In this document: one piece after another, positions 43,034 to 52,253 of the stretch
Position numbering within the stretch: position 1 is the stretch's first letter
How the letters are laid out: each line of letters opens with the position of its first letter
NCBI RefSeq assembly: GCF_014698305.1
Contig: NZ_JACJST010000001.1
Span: forward strand, 124,001-188,000
Length of the DNA stretch: 64,000 nt
Origin: Anabaena lutea FACHB-196
GTDB lineage: Bacteria; Cyanobacteriota; Cyanobacteriia; Cyanobacteriales; Nostocaceae
Direction: 5' to 3'
The notes under the pieces: generated by a model
Database searches by the model: none
What the model saw: only the letters and a program-made list of their open reading frames with translations
Told to the model about the DNA's origin: nothing
Position numbers and translations under genes: made by a program

Positions 43034-43188
43034 AACCGTTTTCCTGTGGTGTGAGTGTTTTTGAGGTTTTAACCCTTCACTCAATCAATAGGTTTGGGGT
43101 GATGAGTTTATGCAGTCAGGTGAGAAAAAATCAGAAAAGAGGATTGTCGGCGCTGAAATATTGTGAAACCCGTAACTCTTGGTATAAA

Positions 43189-43584
43189 TTAACGATAACG
43201 ATTATGTAGCAACCAATTCCAACCAGAACCTTCACGAATTAGCCAGTCGTCGTTAAAGTCCGAGGGATTTAAAAAATCTGTAGTTTCTGGGGTAATTATT
43301 CTCACACCTCGACAATTGCCTTCTATTTCAATGGTGACAGTATTAGAATTTGGTTGTAGTAGACTCTCTCTAATCATGCGTCTTCGTCGGTCTATTTCCT
43401 GTCGCTGAGTAGGTACACAACGTACTCGCACCGACGAATTTTGATCGGGATTATCTAGTAAATAGGGGAGAATTTGCGAATCACGAATGTGCCGAGAAGG
43501 AGTTTGAGCATGAACAACAGATGTGATAGATAAGAATAAGATTGTACTGAGGGTAATAGTTATCCCTCGATTTGAGCTTTTCAT
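43189..43584 (-). CDS. Small exported hypothetical protein, 131 aa
   Basis: Signal peptide MKSSNRGITITLSTILFLSI with cleavage after VHA. The mature part has two Cys (VRVRCVPTQRQE and EGNCRGVRIITP) that could form a disulfide. It ends WLIREGSGWNWLLHNRYR. Not recognised. Part of the cluster of exported proteins at 42.4-44.3 kb. Confidence 0.7.
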   Translation of the reverse strand: MKSSNRGITITLSTILFLSITSVVHAQTPSRHIRDSQILPYLLDNPDQNSSVRVRCVPTQRQEIDRRRRMIRESLLQPNSNTVTIEIEGNCRGVRIITPETTDFLNPSDFNDDWLIREGSGWNWLLHNRYR

Positions 43585-43668
43585 GGTGAATTTTTTCTCA
43601 AGCTAAATAGGGTGAGATGAGAAAAGTTTTCCCAATCACCCAACACCAATTACCAATTATCAATTACC

Positions 43669-44316
43669 TTATTTATCCTCTAGCAGTTGATTTACTTGCT
43701 GTCCCCGACGACCAGATTTGATTTCATAACGACGGGTGAGGTTGTCTTCAAAGTTCATATCTCTAGCAGCGGCAGAGTTAACAAAAGCATCACAATTCTT
43801 GCCTTGAGCTACTGTTGAGGAACTGCTGCTATTTTCTTCTGTGCGGTTGTTGCGTTGGTCGCGGGAGTCACTCTTATTTGTGCTACCTTGACTAGAACCA
43901 CTACCGCTGACACCAATACCTAAGAAACTGACACCACCTCCACCGCCATCATTATGGCTACTAGCAGAACTGGAACGAGTGCTGGTAGAGGTAGCTAGGG
44001 CAAGTTTAGTGGAACTGTTGCGGGTATTGTTACCCAAGCCAACATCACTACATAGGGCGCGGGGGTCTTTGGCGAGGGTTTTGGGATCTACCCAAGATTG
44101 ATGATCTCCTAATCCTTGAACTTCACTAGTACCAATTGGGTTACTAGGAGTAGAGGTGCTGGGAGTTCCATTTCCTATGGATGTTCCGGGGGTGATAGCT
44201 GCGGGAGCAAAAACACCAGCAGGCTTGATTTCAAAGGGGCCGGCGAAAGCGGGTAATGTCGTGGTTATTAGTGCGGTAGCTGTTAACAAAGAGCCAGTTA
44301 AGTGACGGAATTTCAT
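43669..44316 (-). CDS. Exported Ser/Asn-rich hypothetical protein
   Basis: 215 residues from the ATG at 44316, which is 7 bases from AGGAG; the ATG at 44322 is too close to it. Signal peptide (MKFRHLTGSLLTATALITTT). The middle (100-165) is Ser/Asn/Gly-rich (TSTSTRSSSASSHNDGGGGG) and disordered; the end is charged and helical. Two Cys lie in RALCSDVG and GKNCDAFV. Not recognised. Confidence 0.7.
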   Translation of the reverse strand: MKFRHLTGSLLTATALITTTLPAFAGPFEIKPAGVFAPAAITPGTSIGNGTPSTSTPSNPIGTSEVQGLGDHQSWVDPKTLAKDPRALCSDVGLGNNTRNSSTKLALATSTSTRSSSASSHNDGGGGGVSFLGIGVSGSGSSQGSTNKSDSRDQRNNRTEENSSSSSTVAQGKNCDAFVNSAAARDMNFEDNLTRRYEIKSGRRGQQVNQLLEDK

Positions 44317-44589
44317 GGTCATACTCCTAAGAAGTCATTGTTTTGCTGGGGTTTCATCCCCTTCACTGACTTATAGGTTGACCACTTTTGGTTTATGCAC
44401 TCTGTTTTCAGAATTTTAGCTGGGTGGTGGGGAAAAGAATTGGTAAGAGTTCTTTCCCATTCCCCAATAGACATCTCCAGAAGTGAAATATGCGTACCCT
44501 AGAACCCTTGTAGAGACGTAACCTGGGTAGGGATTCTCGGCTCTACATTCTTTTTCACTCCTATGTCTAATCCCCAGCAATTCCTCAAT

Positions 44590-45531
44590 CTAACCTATTA
44601 ATTTCTGCCAAGTCATTGCTCCGACAATGCCATCAGCAGTTAAACCATTCTGCTGTTGAAATTTCTTAATTGCTCCTTGTGTCTGTGGCCCGTAGATCCC
44701 ATCAGGTACAGCACCTACACGATATTGCAAGTATCTAACAATCGCTCCGGTAGCTTTGGTTCCGGCGACGACTCGTTTAGATAATATCTGATTTATGGCA
44801 TCCCATGTGGCCTTGCTTGCCATTCCTGTGGGGATAATCCCTGCAATCTTCTGAAACTTTTCGACAGCAGAGGCTGTTGCTGGTCCTATGGAGTTATCTT
44901 CATCCAAAGGCTTACCATTTTTATCAGTTATTTTGAGTTGATTTAAGGCTTTTTGTAGTTTGAGAATACTGGTATCTGTGTTGTCTTCCTCATCTTTGAT
45001 GATGTTTACAGGAGCAGATGCGACTTTACCAGTTAAGCCTTTGACGATCGCACTGGCCATTGCTTCACCATCATATAGTTGCATATCTTTGGCAGAATCA
45101 ATGAAGCAACATTCTATGAGAATCGCCGACATATTTGTATTTCTGAGAACATACAGGTGCGACCCACTTTTAACACCCCGATTAAAAAATCCTAACTTAA
45201 TTATTTCATCCAATACAGATTTGGCGGTCTTTTTGCCAGCATCGCTAATAGCAAATATTTCTGTACCATTAGCTTGTCCATTAAAGGCATTAAAATGAAT
45301 AGAAACATAAAGATCAACTTTATTTCTATTAGCAATATCACAGCGTCTGCCGAGAGATTGACTTACTGTACTAGCACTACTTGGGTTACAGGATATTGCT
45401 TCATGACCTAAGCTTTTTAACTTAGCTATAACTTTAGTACCTACCTCTACAGTTAAATTATCCTCAAATTTAATGCCGCTGGCTCCAGTATCAGGAGGGC
45501 AATTATGCCCCATATCAATTCCAAATTTCAT
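44590..45531 (-). CDS. N-acetylmuramoyl-L-alanine amidase with two peptidoglycan-binding domains
   Basis: 313 residues. Residues 1-170 are an Amidase_3 domain: zinc ligands His9 (DMGHNCPP), Glu (GIKFEDNLTVEVG), His (VSIHFNAFNG) and catalytic Glu (ILIECCFID). Two PG_binding_1 domains follow (KLQKALNQLKITDKNGKPLD … AVEKFQKIAG and VRYLQYRVGAVPDGIYGPQT … GAIKKFQQQNG). It cleaves the amide bond between MurNAc and L-Ala. No signal peptide is seen, so export may use a non-classical route or the protein acts from lysis. Confidence 0.92.
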   Translation of the reverse strand: MKFGIDMGHNCPPDTGASGIKFEDNLTVEVGTKVIAKLKSLGHEAISCNPSSASTVSQSLGRRCDIANRNKVDLYVSIHFNAFNGQANGTEIFAISDAGKKTAKSVLDEIIKLGFFNRGVKSGSHLYVLRNTNMSAILIECCFIDSAKDMQLYDGEAMASAIVKGLTGKVASAPVNIIKDEEDNTDTSILKLQKALNQLKITDKNGKPLDEDNSIGPATASAVEKFQKIAGIIPTGMASKATWDAINQILSKRVVAGTKATGAIVRYLQYRVGAVPDGIYGPQTQGAIKKFQQQNGLTADGIVGAMTWQKLIG

Positions 45532-45808
45532 GGGTGTATCCTCAATTTACTTTTTAGTATTTCTCAACTGCTGCTATTTTTAAATATACATTTTTACTTC
45601 CAACCATGCCAATTGAGGATTTTTTAGGAGAAATTAACTACTGTCAAACAGATTATAAATCCCAAATTGCACAAATTCTGTATGCTGTTGTATTTTCAAC
45701 AAATGGGGAAACAGACTTGTTGATTATAATCTCTAGGTAGATATTCCCCCCAATAATCCCCAAGAATGTTTAAGATCAAGGTAAAGAAATATTTCGTAGC
45801 AAAAGCGC

Positions 45809-48800
45809 ATGAAACGCATTGTCTTGATTGCTGGGTTTGAATCGTTTAACGCGGACTTATACCGGAAAGCGGCTTTTGTGGCTAATTCTCGGTGTCCAGA
45901 GTTGGATATTCGAGTATTTAGCGATCGCAATATTACCACCAATAGCACCGAAGTTGCAGCCGCACTCAAAGACGCAGATGTATTCTTTGGCAGCTTACTC
46001 TTCGATTATGACCAAGTTGTGTGGTTGCGGGAACGCGTCGCTAACATCCCCATTCGTCTTATTTTCGAGTCAGCACTGGAATTGATGAGTTTAACAAAAA
46101 TCGGTGCATTTTCCATTGGTGACAAACCCAAAGGAATGCCCAAACCCATTAAATTCATCCTTGACAAATTCACCAACGGTAAAGAAGAAGACAAACTCGC
46201 CGGTTATATCAGTTTTCTCAAAATCGGCCCCAAGTTATTAAAATTCGTCCCAGTGCAAAAAGTCCAAGACTTACGCAACTGGTTAATTATCTATGGTTAC
46301 TGGAACGCCGGCGGTTCAGAAAACGTCGCTTCCCTATTTTTGACAATTGCGGAAAAATACTTAGATTTAAAAGTCGGAGATATACCGCCACCCATCGAAA
46401 CCCCCGATATGGGGTTATTACATCCCGATTATCAAGGGTTTTTTACATCACCCCGTGAGTATTTACAATGGTATCGCAAAAGGGAACAGGGAACAGGGAA
46501 CAGGGAACAGGGAAGAAAAAATTACCCAATCATCGGTATTTTACTTTACCGAAAGCACGTTATTACCAAATTACCCTATATTCCCCAACTGATACGCTAT
46601 TTTGAAGAAGCAGGTTTAATACCTTTACCCATCTTTATCAACGGTGTAGAAGGACACGTAGCCGTCAGAGATTGGATGACAAGTGACTACGAAAACCAAC
46701 AACGTCAAATAGGTAACATTGAAACTCCTTCACTTTCATCAGAAGCAGTAAAAGTTGATGCCATAGTTTCTACAATTGGTTTTCCCCTGGTTGGTGGCCC
46801 CGCAGGTTCAATGGAAGCAGGAAGACAAATAGAAGTTGCTAAACGCATTCTCACTGCTAAAAATGTTCCTTATATCGTCGCTGCACCTTTACTAATTCAA
46901 GATATTTATTCTTGGACAAGGCAAGGTATCGGCGGTTTACAAAGTGTTGTATTGTATGCTTTACCAGAATTAGATGGCGCAATTGATACAATTCCCCTGG
47001 GTGGATTAGTTGGTGAACAAATTTATTTAGTTCCTGAACGATTACAACGTTTAACTAATAGAGTTAAAAGCTGGGTTTCCCTCCGCCAAAAACCTATTTC
47101 TGAACGGAAAATTGCCATTATTTTATATGGCTTTCCTCCTGGTTATGGGGCTGTAGGAACTGCCGCTTTATTAAACGTTCCTCGCAGTTTAATTAAATTA
47201 CTAAATGCACTGAAAGAACAGGGTTATACAGTTGGTGATCTTCCCGAAGATGGGGAAGAATTAATTCGCCAAATTAAAGAAGCAGATGAAAACCCCAATC
47301 TACCCACAAACAAGGAGGGAGTCATATCCCCCCTCGTTTACGGGGGTTCTACAGTTAATGCTAGAACATTAGAAAAATGGTTAGGATATCTTTTTACATC
47401 TCGCATTGAAAAACAATGGAAATATCTGACAGGTAGCGGCATTAAAACCTATGGTGATGAGTTTAATATTGGTGGTGTGCAATTAGGAAATGTGTGGATA
47501 GGTGTCCAGCCACCTTTGGGAATTCAAGGCGATCCCATGCGGTTAATGTTTGAAAGAGATTTAACCCCACATCCCCAATATGCAGCTTATTATAAATGGT
47601 TACAAAATGATTTTCAAGCTGATGCAATTGTTCATTTTGGAATGCACGGAACTGTTGAATGGTTGCCAGGTTCACCATTAGGAAATACAGGTTATTCTTG
47701 GTCTGATATTCTGTTAGGAAATCTGCCGAATCTTTATATCTATGCTGCTAATAATCCCTCAGAATCAATTTTAGCTAAACGTCGCGGTTATGGGGTGTTA
47801 ATTTCTCACAATGTCCCTCCTTATGGACGCGCTGGTTTATATAAGGAGTTGGTGAATTTACGAGATTTAATTTCTGAATATCGGGAAGATCCAGAAAAGA
47901 ATTATCTGTTAAAGGAAGGGATTTGTAAGAAGATTGTTGATACTGGTTTGGAGGTAGATTGTCCTTTTGATGATGCGAAAAGGTTGGGTATTCCCTTCAC
48001 ACCGGAAAATGTGAGAATGTTTAGTGGTCATGCTTTTGATCATTATTTGGTCAAGTTGTATGAGTATCTGCAAGTTCTCGAAAATCGTCTTTTTTCTTCT
48101 GGGTTACACGTTTTAGGTGAAGCGCCGAATCAGGAGGAGTTAACGGGTTATTTGGATGCTTATTTTGGAGAAGAGAACGTTCGCGAAGCGTGCGTGCAGC
48201 GCATACCGCAGAGACGCAGAGAACGCAGAGAGGAGGAGGAAGGGGAAATTACAAGGTTATTAAATCAGTCTACTGATGAGTTGACGAATCTTTTGCGAGG
48301 TTTAAATGGTGAATTTATTCCTCCTGCACCTGGTGGAGATTTATTAAGAGATGGTGCGGGTGTGTTACCAACTGGGAGGAATATTCATGCTTTAGATCCT
48401 TATCGTATGCCTTCTCCTGCTGCTTTTGAACGGGGTAGGGAAATTGCTAAGAAAATCATTTCTCAGTCTTTGGAGGAAAATAAAAAATATCCGGAAACTG
48501 TGGCGGTTTTGTTATGGGGTTTGGATGCTATTAAAACTAAGGGTGAATCTCTTGGTATTCTCTTGGAATTGGTGGGTGCTGAACCTGTGAAGGAGGGAAC
48601 GGGACGCATAGTTAGATATGATTTAAAACCTCTTGATCAAGTTGGACATCCGCGTATTGATGTGTTAGCAAATCTATCGGGTATTTTCCGAGATAGTTTT
48701 GTGAATATCATTGAATTATTAGATGATTTATTTCAACGGGCTGCGGAAATTGATGAACCTGAAGAAATGAATTTTATTAGAAAGCACGCTTTGATTTTAA

Positions 48801-49546
48801 AAGCCCAAGGTGTGGAAAATTCTTCAGCGAGATTGTTTTCTAATCCATCTGGTGATTTTGGTTCTTTGGTTAATGATAGGGTGGTAGATGGTAATTGGGA
48901 ATCTGGGGAAGAGTTGGGGAATACTTGGGAAAGTCGCAATGTGTTTAGTTATGGTAGAAATGATAAAGGACAAGCGAGACCGGAAGTATTGCAGACTTTA
49001 TTAAAAACTAGCGATCGCATTGTTCAGGAAATAGATTCGGTAGAATATGGTTTAACTGATATTCAGGAATACTATGCAAATACAGGCGGTTTGAAGAAAG
49101 CAGCAGAAAAACAAAGCGGGAGGAAAGTACAAGCGAGTTTTGTGGAAAGTTTTTCTAAGGATACTACACCTCGCAATTTAGATGATTTATTGCGAATGGA
49201 ATACAGAACCAAGTTGTTAAATCCTAAATGGGCTGACGCAATGGCTAATCAAGGTTCTGGTGGTGCTTTTGAAATTTCTCAACGCATGACGGCGTTAATT
49301 GGTTGGGGTGGTACTGCTGATTTTCAAGATGATTGGGTTTATGATCAAGCCGCAGAAACTTACGCTTTAGATCCAGAAATGGCGGAAAAATTACGTAAAG
49401 CAAACCCAGAAGCTTTTAGAAATATCGTGGGGAGAATGTTGGAAGCATCAGGACGCGGTTTATGGCAAGCTGATGGAGATAAGTTAGATAAACTGCGGAA
49501 ATTGTATGATTTGACTGATGAAGAATTGGAAGGAGTCACAGTTTAA
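45809..49546 (+). CDS. bchH: Magnesium chelatase H subunit (BchH/ChlH paralogue)
   Basis: 1245 residues. An N-terminal DUF3479 domain (RIVLIAGFESFNADLYRKAA) marks Mg-chelatase H rather than cobalt CobN. The CobN/Mg-chelatase core has PPLGIQGDPMRLMFERDLTP, VHFGMHGTVEWLPGSPLG and ISHNVPPYGRAGLYKEL, with the usual chelation His/Glu set. It binds protoporphyrin IX and, with ChlI/ChlD, inserts Mg. It is ~90 residues shorter than standard cyanobacterial ChlH and is probably a second copy. Two in-frame insertions interrupt it: a GGAACAG repeat at 46482-46516 (residues ~225-236) and a GC-rich dispersed repeat at 48172-48240 (~789-811). Confidence 0.92.
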   Translation: MKRIVLIAGFESFNADLYRKAAFVANSRCPELDIRVFSDRNITTNSTEVAAALKDADVFFGSLLFDYDQVVWLRERVANIPIRLIFESALELMSLTKIGAFSIGDKPKGMPKPIKFILDKFTNGKEEDKLAGYISFLKIGPKLLKFVPVQKVQDLRNWLIIYGYWNAGGSENVASLFLTIAEKYLDLKVGDIPPPIETPDMGLLHPDYQGFFTSPREYLQWYRKREQGTGNREQGRKNYPIIGILLYRKHVITKLPYIPQLIRYFEEAGLIPLPIFINGVEGHVAVRDWMTSDYENQQRQIGNIETPSLSSEAVKVDAIVSTIGFPLVGGPAGSMEAGRQIEVAKRILTAKNVPYIVAAPLLIQDIYSWTRQGIGGLQSVVLYALPELDGAIDTIPLGGLVGEQIYLVPERLQRLTNRVKSWVSLRQKPISERKIAIILYGFPPGYGAVGTAALLNVPRSLIKLLNALKEQGYTVGDLPEDGEELIRQIKEADENPNLPTNKEGVISPLVYGGSTVNARTLEKWLGYLFTSRIEKQWKYLTGSGIKTYGDEFNIGGVQLGNVWIGVQPPLGIQGDPMRLMFERDLTPHPQYAAYYKWLQNDFQADAIVHFGMHGTVEWLPGSPLGNTGYSWSDILLGNLPNLYIYAANNPSESILAKRRGYGVLISHNVPPYGRAGLYKELVNLRDLISEYREDPEKNYLLKEGICKKIVDTGLEVDCPFDDAKRLGIPFTPENVRMFSGHAFDHYLVKLYEYLQVLENRLFSSGLHVLGEAPNQEELTGYLDAYFGEENVREACVQRIPQRRRERREEEEGEITRLLNQSTDELTNLLRGLNGEFIPPAPGGDLLRDGAGVLPTGRNIHALDPYRMPSPAAFERGREIAKKIISQSLEENKKYPETVAVLLWGLDAIKTKGESLGILLELVGAEPVKEGTGRIVRYDLKPLDQVGHPRIDVLANLSGIFRDSFVNIIELLDDLFQRAAEIDEPEEMNFIRKHALILKAQGVENSSARLFSNPSGDFGSLVNDRVVDGNWESGEELGNTWESRNVFSYGRNDKGQARPEVLQTLLKTSDRIVQEIDSVEYGLTDIQEYYANTGGLKKAAEKQSGRKVQASFVESFSKDTTPRNLDDLLRMEYRTKLLNPKWADAMANQGSGGAFEISQRMTALIGWGGTADFQDDWVYDQAAETYALDPEMAEKLRKANPEAFRNIVGRMLEASGRGLWQADGDKLDKLRKLYDLTDEELEGVTV
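46482..46516. repeat. STRR (GGAACAG units) inside bchH
   Basis: Four units, in frame, translated as KREQGTGNREQGRKN. Confidence 0.85.
48172..48240. repeat. Dispersed repeat inside bchH
   Basis: Modules GTTCGCGAAGCGTGCGTGC and GCAGAGACGCAGAGAACGCA, the same type as the intergenic repeats at 32757 and 14919, translated in frame as Arg/Glu-rich residues. Confidence 0.75.
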
Positions 49547-49647
49547 TCGTAGGGTGGGTATAGCCCTGCGGGCATGGCTTCGCTAGAGCAACAGCGTAAC
49601 CCACCACATCTAAAGTAAAATTTTCTAAAGAAGCAAAAAAACATCTG
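49547..49647. repeat. Dispersed repeat after bchH
   Basis: 49549-49608 is an imperfect palindrome with ends GTAGGGTGGGT and TAACCCACCA, seen again in part at 60741-60764. Could act as an mRNA 3' structure. Confidence 0.5.
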
Positions 49648-50136
49648 CTAAATAATTTCAGTTTTTACTTCTGAAACTATTTGAGATTTCCAACATTCTA
49701 GCTTTAGAGGTCTTACTTTACTCATTTGCTTAAAATCACTATCTTGAGAAATGATAGTTAAATCATATTGTATTGCTGTACAAGCTATCCATAAATCATT
49801 GGGATGTATTCCCGCATCTTTAATTTTAAATTTTCTTCTTTTTTCTTTCTCTTTAGGTGCAAATTTGTTAATTATTTCTGCATGGAACTGACCATAAATT
49901 TTAGATATTTCTTCATCTATCGGATATATTTTTGTTAAACTTTGAGCAAATGAATTGAATATTACTAGATTCTCTTCTCTTTTGTTTGACTTTTCTGCCA
50001 TTAATATCAATTCACCATATATAATGGCATTGATAAATATTTCAGTTCCTTTTGGTAGTGAGGTCAATTTTGTTATGCAGGTTAGGTCTTTTTGGATAAT
50101 AATAAAACTACAATGATTCGTGTCTAGCAGATACAC
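49648..50136 (-). CDS. PIN-domain toxin-like nuclease (VapC-type)
   Basis: 162 residues, GTG start. MYLLDTNHCSFIIIQKD carries the first acidic residue. Further acidic sites are in NAIIYGELILM, EEISKIYGQFHAEI, IHPNDLWIACTAIQ and LTIISQDSDF, the usual PIN quartet for metal-dependent RNase activity. A GAGGTTAGG ribosome site overlaps the end of the preceding gene, whose stop is 7 bases upstream. In VapBC pairs the antitoxin gene comes first, as here. Slightly longer than typical VapC (about 135). Confidence 0.9.
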   Translation of the reverse strand: MYLLDTNHCSFIIIQKDLTCITKLTSLPKGTEIFINAIIYGELILMAEKSNKREENLVIFNSFAQSLTKIYPIDEEISKIYGQFHAEIINKFAPKEKEKRRKFKIKDAGIHPNDLWIACTAIQYDLTIISQDSDFKQMSKVRPLKLECWKSQIVSEVKTEII

Positions 50137-50143
50137 CCTAACC

Positions 50144-50887
50144 TCACTCTCTTCTCACTTCATTTACATATTCTAAGCATTCCTCAAAATCATCCCCTAC
50201 CCATTCTGGAGATGTTTTCAGGAAATCTAATAACGATTCTACAGTATTTTTTGACTGATTTTTTTGTCTATCAATTTCCCATAAAATGGCTTTAGCTGAG
50301 TTAAGTGTCTTCCTAAAAACTGGAATGGTGTTCAATCGCTTATTTTCTATATATAGAATTAAATTCTCTGCTAAATGTTGTATTATATCAATTTCTTTTT
50401 GTGTTGCACCTACAGTATATTTTTCTATTGCTTGAAGCATAGTATATATTATATTGTATAATTTTTCACTTCCTTTTTTTATATCATGTTTATTAATTTC
50501 CACAATTTCTTCTGAAAAAAATATTAACTTATATATTTCTTTCTTCCATCCAAAATATACTTCTATCTCTGCAAACTTCTCTATTAATTCATTCGTAAGA
50601 AAATCACTATACTTTTCTTTTAAATTTTTTACATTTTTGTAAACTTCTTCATATATTCTGGACTTAGCCTTTGAATTTAGTTTGTTTGTTTTTGCCTTTT
50701 CTAATTTTCTCAATGCATTTTCTATTTTAGAAAAATATTTTCTAAAATCTTCTTTTGGAATTGCAGCATTTTCAGTTCTAAAAATTTCTTCTAGCTGTTT
50801 GGCAATCTCTTGTAAATTTTCTTCTTGTTCCTTAATTTCATTTTCATTAGTTTCTATTAACATCATATCTTCTAGTAAAAAAGACAT
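50144..50887 (-). CDS. Long helical protein with antitoxin-like C-terminal tail
   Basis: 247 residues from the ATG at 50887, 8 bases from AAGGTGG. The first ~205 residues are almost all helix, rich in Glu, Lys, Ile and Asn, with no known domain (KEQEENLQEIAKQLEEIFRT, ENALRKLEKAKTNKLNSKAK). The last ~30 (TVESLLDFLKTSPEWVGDDF, then EECLEYVNEVRRE) closely follow the toxin-binding tail of small cyanobacterial antitoxins that pair with PIN toxins. Those antitoxins are normally ~80 residues. So this looks like an antitoxin tail fused to a large unknown domain. Confidence 0.75.
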   Translation of the reverse strand: MSFLLEDMMLIETNENEIKEQEENLQEIAKQLEEIFRTENAAIPKEDFRKYFSKIENALRKLEKAKTNKLNSKAKSRIYEEVYKNVKNLKEKYSDFLTNELIEKFAEIEVYFGWKKEIYKLIFFSEEIVEINKHDIKKGSEKLYNIIYTMLQAIEKYTVGATQKEIDIIQHLAENLILYIENKRLNTIPVFRKTLNSAKAILWEIDRQKNQSKNTVESLLDFLKTSPEWVGDDFEECLEYVNEVRRE

Positions 50888-50899
50888 AATAATCACCAC

Positions 50900-51104
50900 C
50901 TTGTTTATTTTAAGGTTATTATCTTATTTTACACTAACTTAGACCTTAGTGCGTATACACTCCAAAATTTCTATATTTTATATGTTTGAGGGTTACAAGT
51001 GGGAAATTTCGCAAAAAACATTTAGTATGAAAAAATACTAATAACGCTGATACACTTAAATTATGGACTATATACAGAAAAATATGAAACAAAATTTACA
51101 AAGG
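50900..51104. other. AT-rich spacer between the two toxin modules
   Basis: About 75% A+T. No hairpin terminator or gene is clear. Contains the promoter region for the 50887 gene. Confidence 0.5.
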
Positions 51105-51515
51105 TTAAAACATTTCTACAATACAATCTCTCAATATTTCTATCAACTCATCCTTACTCACTTTATCATCAGAAACCTGCATAGTTAATTGATATGCTTC
51201 CTCTGGTGTCATGTTCAATTCATAATCATTCATGTTCAAAAACGTTACCATGACATCAAAAGCCGTGCGTTTATTTCCATCTATAAAAGCATGATTTTTA
51301 CAGATATGAAATAAATATGCTGCTGCTTGTTCAACAATAGTAGGATGTAAAAACTCTCCTCCAAAACTTGCTTGAGGTTGGTAAATCGCAGATTCTAATA
51401 AACCCTCATCGCGGATACCAAATGAGCCATCATATAAGTTAATCTGCTTATTATGTATACTTAATACATCTTCTTTATTAATAAATTTAGGACTAGGCCA
51501 GTTTTCTGTACACAT
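51105..51515 (-). CDS. Doc/Fic-family toxin (death-on-curing type)
   Basis: 136 residues. The Fic core HAFIDGNKRTAFDVMVTFLN is intact (HxFxDGNKR). The N-terminal INKEDVLSIHNKQINLYDGS and IRDEGLLESAIYQPQASFGG blocks are typical of Doc, which phosphorylates EF-Tu and stops translation. It overlaps the end of the upstream partner by 23 bases, in another frame, so the two are translationally coupled. Confidence 0.92.
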   Translation of the reverse strand: MCTENWPSPKFINKEDVLSIHNKQINLYDGSFGIRDEGLLESAIYQPQASFGGEFLHPTIVEQAAAYLFHICKNHAFIDGNKRTAFDVMVTFLNMNDYELNMTPEEAYQLTMQVSDDKVSKDELIEILRDCIVEMF

Positions 51516-52116
51516 AATCCCATTTCTTTGTAGATGCTAAAGAAATCAGCATAGCTTCCGATTCTTTAGGTGTGATATCATCTTCCAATTCTAGTGATTT
51601 AAAAAAATCTTCACTAAATACGTTAAATTGTACACTAGCTTTAATGATTGATTGTATTACGTGTTTTCTTGTTTCTGTAAGAATGTATTTTTCATGCTGC
51701 GAATAGGTTACAGAAGAAGCTTCCTTCTTAATTTTCTGATATACCACTAGAGTAGACACAATCATGTCCATAAAAACTCCTTTACTATGTTCGATAAAAC
51801 TAAACTCACAACATTGTTCTAAAATTTCTTTAAGCAGAAAATTGTATCTAACAACAAGTAAAAGTGATAATTGATCCATTTGTACTTTTTCTTTCAAGAC
51901 CTTAACAAGTTGAAGAACTTTATTAAGTTTGTACTGTAGCTTTTTCACTTCCTCTATAAGTTTATTAAGAGATATAAGCCTACTATTCTCTAACTCAATT
52001 ATTTCTGCAAATATTTCATCTTGCGGGTTAGCATTATTCAGGCATCTTTCCAGAAATTCTATCCTTTCCTGAAAGCTGTGAATTGTCTCTTCTTGGAGTA
52101 TAAAGCTGTATAGCAT
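51493..52116 (-). CDS. Long helical protein in the antitoxin position of the Doc module
   Basis: 207 residues, almost all helical, with a Leu/Lys/Glu coiled coil in the first half (LISLNKLIEEVKKLQYKLNK, then VLQLVKVLKEKVQMDQLSLL). The last ~30 residues (TPKESEAMLISLASTKKWDY, then VYRKLA) look like a separate small tail joined to the body by an acidic linker. Its end overlaps the Doc gene. A normal Phd-type antitoxin is ~75 residues. It is not recognised as any known family, but place and coupling suggest that it neutralises or steers the toxin. The arrangement repeats that of the PIN module next door. Confidence 0.7.
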   Translation of the reverse strand: MLYSFILQEETIHSFQERIEFLERCLNNANPQDEIFAEIIELENSRLISLNKLIEEVKKLQYKLNKVLQLVKVLKEKVQMDQLSLLLVVRYNFLLKEILEQCCEFSFIEHSKGVFMDMIVSTLVVYQKIKKEASSVTYSQHEKYILTETRKHVIQSIIKASVQFNVFSEDFFKSLELEDDITPKESEAMLISLASTKKWDYVYRKLA

Positions 52117-52253
52117 ATTTTATGTACCTAGTTTCTAAGATTATCCACTTCCTTAAATCTACCTTAACCCAAAAACACAGGCGTATAACTTAAATCTTCG
52201 CTAAACTAAATTTACAATTGTTCATAATCATAGAGTTTCATCAATCATCATCT

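Noticed and set aside
45733-45969. Minus-strand frame over the bchH start
   Set aside because: Shadow of the real gene on the other strand; the same holds for many antisense frames in 30-31 kb, 42-43 kb, 54 kb and 61-63 kb.
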